Shown piece by piece: positions 40,490-48,039 of a DNA stretch of 64,000 nucleotides; within the stretch, counting starts at the first letter, position 1, and the number at the start of each line of letters is the position of its first letter. Source of the DNA: Rhizobium mesosinicum (GTDB lineage Bacteria; Pseudomonadota; Alphaproteobacteria; Rhizobiales; Rhizobiaceae); NCBI RefSeq assembly GCF_019511345.1, contig NZ_JAEUAK010000004.1:186001-250000 (forward strand), written 5' to 3'. A model generated the notes under the pieces. That model ran no database searches. It was not told where the DNA came from and saw nothing but the letters and a program-made list of their open reading frames with translations. The position numbers and the translations under genes were made by a program.

Positions 40490-40810
40490 CTATTCGAGAA
40501 CCTGAATGATGCGGCGTGTCTGTGGCTCGACGATCACGCGGCGCTCGTTGATGACGGTATAGCCATAGTCGTCCGCGTTGGGAACACTATGGATTTCCAC
40601 GGTGTCGGGAAGAGTTGCGCCGACGGCGATGTCGCCGTCATAGACGACGGAAGGCGCGCTCTGCTCCATCACATAGGTGCGTACTTCCCCCGGAAGCACG
40701 ACGGTCGAACCGGTCGGCGCCGGATCGGTTACGATGACGCTGCTCTGCGCGAAGGCGGCGGAGCTGACGGTCAGCATGAGGGCGGCCGTGGCCAGCATGG
40801 TCTTGCGCAT
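40490..40810 (-). CDS. Small secreted DUF1236-type protein
   Basis: A 106-residue protein with a signal peptide (MRKTMLATAALMLTVSSAAFAQ) and a C-terminal DUF1236-like motif (IHSVPNADDYGYTVINERRVIVEPQTRRIIQVLE). The ATG at 40810 has AGGAG upstream. Function unknown; rhizobial members are numerous. A GGAAC-N16-CGTT promoter lies 35-59 bases upstream, so it is probably a general-stress gene. Confidence 0.8.
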   Translation of the reverse strand: MRKTMLATAALMLTVSSAAFAQSSVIVTDPAPTGSTVVLPGEVRTYVMEQSAPSVVYDGDIAVGATLPDTVEIHSVPNADDYGYTVINERRVIVEPQTRRIIQVLE

Positions 40811-40844
40811 GGATATTCTCCTCTTCCTACCCAGCCACGGGGAA

Positions 40845-40869
40845 AACGCCACCCATGCTTCATGGTTCC
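40845..40869 (-). promoter_or_regulatory. EcfG-type (general stress) promoter of the DUF1236 gene
   Basis: On the minus strand GGAAC (40869-40865), 16 bases, CGTT (40848-40845). This is the exact alphaproteobacterial EcfG consensus. It would give a short leader of about 30 bases to the start at 40810. Confidence 0.7.
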
Positions 40870-41096
40870 GCCGGCAAAGCGCAGGTGGTCGGTTGGAATC
40901 GGTTTGATCGGTCGTTGAGTTCGGCCCTGTCGTCCCCGCGACGGTGCCTCGCACCCTGCGCCTTTAAGGTGAAGGAGAAGAACGAGTCGAGCAAGATCGA
41001 GAGCCTCCAGGGCATCCTTTGCCAGCTGCCTTTTTTGTTGCGCCCGCAAAGGTGGAGCGTGCGCGCACTTCACCAGGTGCAACTGTGGGCGAGATG

Positions 41097-41112
41097 TTGA
41101 CCATTTGTTAAC
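41097..41112 (+). promoter_or_regulatory. CtrA-like site upstream of bcsN
   Basis: TTGA-N7-TTAAC differs at one base from the CtrA full site TTAA-N7-TTAAC. It touches the inverted repeat at 41112. Confidence 0.3.
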
Positions 41113-41136
41113 CATAGGCATCGTTTATGCCTATGG
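41112..41136. promoter_or_regulatory. Perfect inverted repeat upstream of bcsN
   Basis: Ten-base arms CCATAGGCAT / ATGCCTATGG with a 5-base loop (CGTTT), 84 bases before the bcsN start. Position and symmetry suggest an operator or an RNA hairpin controlling the cellulose operon. Confidence 0.45.
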
Positions 41137-41219
41137 ATGAGATAGGGGTTGTTGATTCGGAAATTCGTCGCGCTTTGTCCCTCAGACAGAGATAAAAAAA
41201 CGGTAGCAACGGCCAGGAT

Positions 41220-42200
41220 ATGCATTTTCCGAAGACGATATCGGTGGTGGCTATTTCGGCCATGATAGCCGGCTGCACGTCGACAGGTGAAGTGCGCCAG
41301 CCGGCCGGACCTGAGACCGTAGAGCCCGAAAAGGCCCTTGTGCTGCCACCTCCGGGCGGTCCGTCGATCGTCAGCGTCATTGAGCGAAAGCGCGGAAACG
41401 GCGTGGAACAGACGATATCGCTGTTTACTTCCTCCTCGGTCCCCGGCCAGAATTTCCTCAAAGCGCAGTTTCTCGGCGCGTCCGGCGTCAATTCGGGCGC
41501 CAGCAGCGATTCCTACAGGATGATCCGGCAAGGGGATATCGCCCGCGAGATGGCGCGTTCGGTTCCCGGGGTTCCGATGGCGACATCAGCGACCTTCCTG
41601 CAGAACAGTTACGGTCCCTTCGGCTATGCGTCGGGCCGCAGTCGCGCCGGCGATAGCTGCATTTACGCCTGGCAGCAAATCCGCTCCAGCCAGTCCGCGC
41701 AGACGCAGGCGCGCAACTTCGGCATGATCCAGATCCGCCTGCGCCTTTGCGATGCCCGGGCCACCGAGCGCCAGCTTCTCGGTATCGTCTACGGCTACAC
41801 GGTCACCGGCACTTTCGACGGCGATATCTGGAATCCCTATGGCGCACCGCCGCCGGCCAATCCAGCGCTTGGCCAGACCGGCGCGCCGATCTATCCGGAT
41901 GAGGGCGGTTATCGCCCGAATAGCATGCCGATCGGTTACGAACCTGCTCCGGCGGTACGCCAGCCGGGGACCGTGGCCGTGCGCCGCGCGCGGACGCAGC
42001 CGCCATCTGCCGCACCGGTCCTGCAGCCGCCCGTCGGCCCTCGCGTGCCGTTGCCGAATGACGACATACATACGAATGCGATAGAGTCGTCGGCAGAAAC
42101 GCCGGCGCCGATCCAACAACCGGCAAGGCCGATCGGTGCGACCGTGCCTTCGCCTGATTGCATAGGGGACGCGGCCATGACGGCCGCCTGCCAGAAATAG
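41220..42200 (+). CDS. bcsN: Cellulose biosynthesis lipoprotein BcsN
   Basis: A 326-residue lipoprotein that accompanies rhizobial (type III) cellulose synthases. The signal ends in a lipobox (AMIAGCTS, C19). The conserved middle contains FLKAQFLGASGVNSGASSDSYRMI and SCIYAWQQIRSSQSAQTQARNFGMIQIRLRLCD, with a cysteine pair that may form a disulfide. The C-terminal third is Pro-rich and low in complexity (PPSAAPVLQPPVGPRVPLP). It is the first gene of the operon, 54 bases before bcsA. Confidence 0.88.
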   Translation: MHFPKTISVVAISAMIAGCTSTGEVRQPAGPETVEPEKALVLPPPGGPSIVSVIERKRGNGVEQTISLFTSSSVPGQNFLKAQFLGASGVNSGASSDSYRMIRQGDIAREMARSVPGVPMATSATFLQNSYGPFGYASGRSRAGDSCIYAWQQIRSSQSAQTQARNFGMIQIRLRLCDARATERQLLGIVYGYTVTGTFDGDIWNPYGAPPPANPALGQTGAPIYPDEGGYRPNSMPIGYEPAPAVRQPGTVAVRRARTQPPSAAPVLQPPVGPRVPLPNDDIHTNAIESSAETPAPIQQPARPIGATVPSPDCIGDAAMTAACQK

Positions 42201-42254
42201 CAAATATCCCAATGCACGGATGCGCAGCGGTTAAGCCATTTCGAAGGAACGTTC

Positions 42255-44453
42255 ATGCGTAAGGCTGGCAGTGTTCTCATATGGGCTGTGGTGTCGCTTT
42301 GTGTGATCGCCCTGATCACGCTGCCCGTCAATCTGCAGACCCAACTCATCGCCAGCATCACCGTCGTCACGATCATGGCGCTCATAAAGGTGGCGAAGGG
42401 CGAGGGCACATGGCGTCTCGTGGCGCTCGCCTTCGGTACGTCCATCGTGCTGCGCTACGTCTACTGGCGCACCACCAATACGCTGCCCCCGGTTAACCAG
42501 CTCGCAAACTTCATTCCCGGCCTGCTGCTCTATCTCGCTGAAATGTACAGCGTGATGATGCTGGCGCTGTCGCTCTTCATTGTCGCGACCCCGCTGCCGC
42601 CGCGTCCTTCGCGCGCCGGCAAGCTTGAGCGCTTCCCTCATGTTGACGTCTTCGTGCCGTCCTATAACGAAGATGCCGGCCTGCTTGCCAATACGCTCGC
42701 CGCGGCCAAGGCGATGGATTATCCGGCCGACAAGCTGCACGTCTGGCTGCTGGACGACGGCGGTACGTTGCAGAAGCGCAATTCCGGCAAGCTGATCGAA
42801 GCGCAGGCCGCCGCCGCTCGCCATGCCGAGCTGAAGCAGCTCTGCGTCGATCTCGATGTCAACTACCTGACGCGCGATCGCAACGAACATGCCAAGGCAG
42901 GCAATCTCAACAACGGCATGCAGCATTCGAGAGGCGAATTGATCGCCGTTTTCGACGCCGACCATGCGCCGGCGCGCGACTTCCTTCTGGAGACGGTAGG
43001 TTATTTCGACGACGACCCGAAGCTTTTCCTCGTCCAGACGCCGCACTTCTTCATCAATCCGGATCCGCTGGAACGCAACCTGCGCACCTTCGACAAGATG
43101 CCGAGCGAGAACGAAATGTTCTACGGCATCATCCAGCGCGGTCTCGACAAATGGAACGCCGCCTTCTTCTGCGGTTCTGCAGCGGTGCTGAGCCGCCGCG
43201 CGCTACAATCCACCAACGGCTTCAGCGGCGTCAGCATCACTGAAGATTGCGAGACCGCGCTTGCCCTTCACGGCGCCGGCTGGAACAGCATTTACCTCGA
43301 CAAGCCCCTGATCGCCGGCTTGCAGCCGGCCACCTTCGCAAGCTTCATCGGCCAGCGCAGCCGCTGGGCGCAGGGCATGATGCAGATCCTGCGCTTCCGC
43401 CTTCCGCTGCTCAAGCGCGGCCTCACGCTGCCGCAGCGCCTCTGCTACATGTCCTCGTCGCTGTTCTGGCTGTTTCCGTTCCCGCGTACGATCTTCCTCT
43501 TCGCGCCGCTCTTCTATCTCTTCTTCGATCTGGAAATCTTCACGGCTTCCGGCGGCGAGTTCCTGGCCTATACGCTTGCCTATATGATCGTGAACCTGAT
43601 GATGCAGAACTATCTCTACGGATCGTTCCGCTGGCCGTGGATTTCCGAACTTTATGAATATGTGCAGACGGTGCACCTGTTGCCGGCTGTCGTTTCGGTC
43701 ATGCTCAATCCACGCAAGCCGACCTTCAAAGTCACCGCCAAGGATGAATCCATCGCTCTCAGCCGCCTGTCCGAGATCAGCAGGCCCTTCTTCGTCATTT
43801 TCGCGGTCCAGATCATCGCTGTCGCGATCACCATCTACAAGATCTATGCCGAACCCTATAAGGCGGATGTCACCCTGGTTGTCGGCGGCTGGAACATCAT
43901 TAACCTCATCCTTGCCGGCTGTGCGCTCGGCGTCGTCTCCGAGCGCGGAGAGAGGGCATCCTCCCGCCGCGTGCGCGTCAACCGCCGTTGCGAATTCTGC
44001 ATCGGCGATCAGTGGTACACGGCCTCTATCGAGGATGTCTCCGTCCACGGCGCGCGTCTGCACATCTTCAGCAAGCATTTCGATGCGGTGCAGGTCGGCG
44101 CGCTCGGCGAAATCCGCTTCCGGCCCTATAGCGGCGCCGATCTCGAAACCCTCCCGCTTATCGTCCGCAACATCGAACCATCGGGCGATATTACCAATGT
44201 CGGCTGCCAGTATCAGCCGAAGAGCGCGCTGGATCACCGCCTGATCGCGGACCTGATCTTCGCCAATTCCGATCAGTGGAGCCAGTTCCAGGCTTCCCGC
44301 CGCCGCAATCCCGGTCTCATCAAGGGCACCGTCTGGTTCCTCGGCCTATCGCTCTATCAGACGAGCCGTGGCCTGGTTTATTTCTTCCGCAGCATGCGGC
44401 CGGAGCGCGAGGCGCATCGACAGCAGCAGGCCGCAAAGGCGAACGCCGGATGA
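42255..44453 (+). CDS. bcsA: Cellulose synthase catalytic subunit BcsA
   Basis: Polymerises UDP-glucose and extrudes the glucan; 732 residues. GT2 motifs are intact: LLDDGGT (about D166), FDADHAPARDF (D234 region), SITEDCETAL (TED about 329-331) and QRSRWAQGM (about 367-375). About eight transmembrane helices flank the GT domain. A C-terminal PilZ domain has RRVRVNRRCEF (about residue 570) and IEDVSVHGARLHIF (about 593), both needed for cyclic di-GMP binding. Its stop overlaps bcsB (ATGA). Confidence 0.97.
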   Translation: MRKAGSVLIWAVVSLCVIALITLPVNLQTQLIASITVVTIMALIKVAKGEGTWRLVALAFGTSIVLRYVYWRTTNTLPPVNQLANFIPGLLLYLAEMYSVMMLALSLFIVATPLPPRPSRAGKLERFPHVDVFVPSYNEDAGLLANTLAAAKAMDYPADKLHVWLLDDGGTLQKRNSGKLIEAQAAAARHAELKQLCVDLDVNYLTRDRNEHAKAGNLNNGMQHSRGELIAVFDADHAPARDFLLETVGYFDDDPKLFLVQTPHFFINPDPLERNLRTFDKMPSENEMFYGIIQRGLDKWNAAFFCGSAAVLSRRALQSTNGFSGVSITEDCETALALHGAGWNSIYLDKPLIAGLQPATFASFIGQRSRWAQGMMQILRFRLPLLKRGLTLPQRLCYMSSSLFWLFPFPRTIFLFAPLFYLFFDLEIFTASGGEFLAYTLAYMIVNLMMQNYLYGSFRWPWISELYEYVQTVHLLPAVVSVMLNPRKPTFKVTAKDESIALSRLSEISRPFFVIFAVQIIAVAITIYKIYAEPYKADVTLVVGGWNIINLILAGCALGVVSERGERASSRRVRVNRRCEFCIGDQWYTASIEDVSVHGARLHIFSKHFDAVQVGALGEIRFRPYSGADLETLPLIVRNIEPSGDITNVGCQYQPKSALDHRLIADLIFANSDQWSQFQASRRRNPGLIKGTVWFLGLSLYQTSRGLVYFFRSMRPEREAHRQQQAAKANAG

Positions 44454-46996
44454 GAAAGCTCTTCGTCGCGTCCCTCCTTCTGGTCGGCACATCAGTTTTT
44501 GCTTATGCGCAGATCAGCCCTTTCGACATGTCCGGCGAGCGTCCGGCGGGTACGCCGCCGGTCAAGCCGCGCCTGACGCTTCCGGCCCAGCCCGCGCAGC
44601 CTTCCCAGCCCGCACCGGCCCCTGTTCCCGTCGTTCCGCAGACTGTTGCCCCGCACCCGGTCCAGCCTTCCGCGCCTGCGCAGAGCCAGGCACCCACGCC
44701 CGCAGCGCCGCCGGTTAGCGTCATTCCAGCAACCCCTGCACCGGCGCCTGCACCTCAATCGGCGCCGGCGGTGCCCTCCACCCCGGTACAGGGCCAGCCG
44801 CAGCCGGCCACCCCTGTCGTCCGTCCTGCCGCGGCCGCTCCGCAGATCGGTGATTTCAGGCGCTACATCGTGCCCTTCTCCGAACTAGGCCTCGGTGGTG
44901 AATATGACCGCAGGTCATGGTCGATCTATCTGACGACCGAGCAGGCGGCGGCGAAAGCAAGGTTCACTTTCACCTATCAGAACGCCGTCGTCGTCGCTCC
45001 CGAGGTGTCGCAGCTGACCGTGTTCATCAACAACCGTGCCATCGGCCAGCAGCAGGTCGGTTCGCCCGACAGCCCGTCGGCGGTCAGCTTCGACGTTCCT
45101 CCGGGTCTCCTGCAACCCGGTGCTAACCTCATCACCTTCGAAGCCAATCAGCGCCACCGCACGGATTGCAGCATCGACTCCACCTATGAGCTATGGTCGA
45201 ACATCGATCCGGCCGGCACCTATCTCAGCTTTGCCGGCCGCGATGCCGGCCAGCTTTCCGGCACGGATGCGATCCGCGCCATCGGCGTCGACGGCACCGG
45301 CAAGACGGAATTCGATCTGGTCGTTCCGGCGATGGAACAGCCTGGCACCGCCAAGCCGCTTCTGCGTCTGGCGCAGGGCCTGTCGCTCCTGAGTGGCATG
45401 CCAAACCAGATTTTTGCCTTCGGGACCAGCTCCCTGCCGGCAGGTGGTCCCGGCAAGATGGCGGTGCTCGTCGGTACCGCGGCCGAGCTGCGGCCGATCT
45501 TCCCGAGCCTTCCTCAGGGTGCTGAAAGCGCACCGCTTGCCGCCTTTGTCACTGACCCACGCAGTGGTTCGCCCATCCTTCTGATCAGCGGTCCGTCCTG
45601 GCAGGCGGTTTCGACCGCGATCGATACTATCGTGTCTCCGACCGACCGTGCCCCCGAAATACGCCGCGACGTGCTGACCACGCAGCGCTGGACGGCGCCC
45701 GACGCGCCGCTTCTCTTCGCCGATACGCGCATCCCGCTTTCGCAACTCGGCATACGCACCGTCGATTTCTCCGGCCGCCGCTTTCGCACAGGCTTCAATG
45801 TCGCCGTGCCTGCCGATTTCTATGCCAATGCCTATGGCGAGGCGAAAATCCTGCTCGATGCCGCCTATTCCGGCAAAGTGCTTCCCGGCAGCCATATCGA
45901 CGTCTATGTGAATGGCAACATCGCCTCCACAGTGCCGATCGCCACGACCAACGGCGGTATTTTTCGCCAGCTTCCGATCCGCGTGACCATGCGGCACTTC
46001 AAGCCGGGCCTGAATTCGATCGCCATCGAGGCAGTCCTGATGACTGAGGACGATGCCGCCTGCGCCCCCGGGGCGACGGCGTCGCAGGCGCCACGCTTTG
46101 CACTTTTTGACACGTCCGAATTTCACATGCCGGATTTCGCCCGTGTCGGGCAGCGACCGAACCTCGCGGCCATGGCCGGCACATCCTACCCTTACGGACG
46201 CAATCCCGATCCGACGCCGCTGTTCATCGACCGTACCGATGCCGATACACTTTCGGCCACCGCGACCCTGCTTGGCCAACTAGCGATTACGGCCGGCCAT
46301 CCGATCGCAATCGATACCGTCGCCTCGCCGAGCGTGATCGGCGATCGCAGCGCGATTTTTATCGGCTCGATTTCGCAGATGCCGGCAACGGCCCTCACCC
46401 AGGTCAATGTCGCAACTGCCAGCCAGGCTTCCTGGCGTCCGGTGACGGATTCGCAGCCGACAGAGATCGACAACGGCAAGGCACTGGAAGAGTGGCGCTC
46501 GCGCATCGGCGGTGGCGCGCTGCAAAGCCGCATCGCGGCGTTCAGCGATTGGCTGCGTCGAAACTTCGACATTACCGGCGCTTCGCTGCAATTCGTTCCC
46601 AATGCCGAGCAGGTCTTCACGCCTTCGAATGTGACCTCTCTGATGGTCGCCCAGGGCAAGAGCCCGGATGGCGGTGGCACATGGACCGTCGTGACCGCGC
46701 CTTCGGCCAAGGATCTGCGCGAGGGACTAAATTCCCTGGCCTCCCAGACGAACTGGCCGCAGATTGCGGGTCATGTTACCACCTATTCCAGCCGTACCGG
46801 CAAGATCGAGAGTGTGCCGGTCACGCGCTTCGATTTCGTACCCACTGCCGGCTTATCGATCGCCAACTATCGCCTGATCGCCGCCAACTGGCTGTCGACG
46901 AATATTCTCTCCTATTCCTTCCTTTTGGTCGTGCTGTCGCTGCTCATCGGTCTGGCCACGTCCAGAATGCTCTCAAGGCTCGGCAGGTCGAAATGA
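44450..46996 (+). CDS. bcsB: Cellulose synthase regulatory subunit BcsB
   Basis: Periplasmic partner of BcsA that guides the glucan; 848 residues. A signal peptide (MRKLFVASLLLVGTSVFAYAQ) precedes a Pro/Ala/Gln-rich linker of about 100 residues that includes PAPVPVVPQTVAP (residues 56-68). Carbohydrate-binding and flavodoxin-like domains follow, and a single C-terminal helix anchors it (NILSYSFLLVVLSLLIGLA). The ATG at 44450 overlaps the bcsA stop; its stop overlaps bcsZ (ATGA). Upstream in-frame starts would lie inside bcsA. Confidence 0.95.
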   Translation: MRKLFVASLLLVGTSVFAYAQISPFDMSGERPAGTPPVKPRLTLPAQPAQPSQPAPAPVPVVPQTVAPHPVQPSAPAQSQAPTPAAPPVSVIPATPAPAPAPQSAPAVPSTPVQGQPQPATPVVRPAAAAPQIGDFRRYIVPFSELGLGGEYDRRSWSIYLTTEQAAAKARFTFTYQNAVVVAPEVSQLTVFINNRAIGQQQVGSPDSPSAVSFDVPPGLLQPGANLITFEANQRHRTDCSIDSTYELWSNIDPAGTYLSFAGRDAGQLSGTDAIRAIGVDGTGKTEFDLVVPAMEQPGTAKPLLRLAQGLSLLSGMPNQIFAFGTSSLPAGGPGKMAVLVGTAAELRPIFPSLPQGAESAPLAAFVTDPRSGSPILLISGPSWQAVSTAIDTIVSPTDRAPEIRRDVLTTQRWTAPDAPLLFADTRIPLSQLGIRTVDFSGRRFRTGFNVAVPADFYANAYGEAKILLDAAYSGKVLPGSHIDVYVNGNIASTVPIATTNGGIFRQLPIRVTMRHFKPGLNSIAIEAVLMTEDDAACAPGATASQAPRFALFDTSEFHMPDFARVGQRPNLAAMAGTSYPYGRNPDPTPLFIDRTDADTLSATATLLGQLAITAGHPIAIDTVASPSVIGDRSAIFIGSISQMPATALTQVNVATASQASWRPVTDSQPTEIDNGKALEEWRSRIGGGALQSRIAAFSDWLRRNFDITGASLQFVPNAEQVFTPSNVTSLMVAQGKSPDGGGTWTVVTAPSAKDLREGLNSLASQTNWPQIAGHVTTYSSRTGKIESVPVTRFDFVPTAGLSIANYRLIAANWLSTNILSYSFLLVVLSLLIGLATSRMLSRLGRSK

Positions 46997-48039
46997 AGGC
47001 CTGGATTGCCGCAGTGTTGGCAGGCACGATGATGCTTTCGTTCGCCGGTAAGCCGGCCTTGGCCCAGCAACCGCGGATCAGCGGCGAGGCGTGGGCCGCC
47101 TATAAGGCGAAGTTTCTCGATCCGAGCGGCCGCATCGTCGATAACGGCAACGGCAATATCAGCCACAGTGAGGGCCAGGGCTACGGCCTGCTGCTTGCCT
47201 ATCTCGCCGCAAGCCGGGCCGATTTCGAGCAGATCTGGTATTTTACCCGCACCGAACTGTTGCTGCGCAATGACGGCCTTGCCGTGTGGAAATGGGATCC
47301 CTCCGCCACCCCGCATGTAACCGATACCAACAATGCTTCCGACGGCGACATATTGATTGCCTATGCGCTTGCGCTGGCCGGCTCCGCCTGGAACCGCGCC
47401 GACTATATCACCGCGGCCACCCGCATGGCGCAGTCTACACTGTCGGAAACTGTGGCCGATTTCGCCGGCCGCACCCTGTTGATGCCCGGCACCGAAGGCT
47501 TCTCCGGCGCGGATCGCGACGATGGCCCCGTCATCAACCCGTCCTACTGGGTCTATGAAGCGCTCCCCGTCATGGCTGCACTTGCGCCGTCCGATCTGTG
47601 GCAGAAACTCACGGACGATGGCCACTCGCTGCTCAAAACCATGCAGTTTGGTCCGCGCAAGCTGCCCGCAGAATGGGTGAGTCTGAAGCGTCAGCCGCAG
47701 CCGGCCGAGGGTTTCGAAGCCGAGTTCGGCTACAACGCGATCCGCATCCCGCTTTATCTGGTGAGGGGCGGCGTGACCGACAGGGCGCTGCTGACGCGTC
47801 TCAAAGAAGGCATGGCCGCAAACGGCGTAACCGCCACTATCGATCTGACCACCGGGCGGCCAAAGACGGAGCTTTCCGACCCTGGTTATGAAATTGTTAA
47901 CCACGTTGTGGCCTGTGTATTAGACGGAACGAAGCTTCCAGCCGAAGCGCTGCAGTTTGCGCCCGTCTATTATTATCCATCAACGCTTCAGCTTCTGGGG
48001 CTGGCTTATGTCGGGGAGAAGCATCCAGAGTGCCTGTGA
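46993..48039 (+). CDS. bcsZ: Periplasmic endoglucanase BcsZ (GH8)
   Basis: Cellulase of glycoside hydrolase family 8 (called CelC in rhizobia), which trims nascent cellulose. A signal peptide (MKAWIAAVLAGTMMLSFAGKPALAQ) is followed by 320 catalytic residues. The general acid is E60 in NISHSEGQGYG and the base region is NNASDGDILIAYAL (D117, D119). The ATG overlaps the bcsB stop. In R. leguminosarum this enzyme is known to act in root infection. Confidence 0.95.
   Translation: MKAWIAAVLAGTMMLSFAGKPALAQQPRISGEAWAAYKAKFLDPSGRIVDNGNGNISHSEGQGYGLLLAYLAASRADFEQIWYFTRTELLLRNDGLAVWKWDPSATPHVTDTNNASDGDILIAYALALAGSAWNRADYITAATRMAQSTLSETVADFAGRTLLMPGTEGFSGADRDDGPVINPSYWVYEALPVMAALAPSDLWQKLTDDGHSLLKTMQFGPRKLPAEWVSLKRQPQPAEGFEAEFGYNAIRIPLYLVRGGVTDRALLTRLKEGMAANGVTATIDLTTGRPKTELSDPGYEIVNHVVACVLDGTKLPAEALQFAPVYYYPSTLQLLGLAYVGEKHPECL

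Larger units (their letters stand above)
40811..41219. other. Divergent regulatory region before the cellulose operon (409 bp)
   Basis: No gene seen. It holds the GGAAC-N16-CGTT promoter of the DUF1236 gene, a CtrA-like site and a 25-base perfect inverted repeat before bcsN. Confidence 0.6.
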
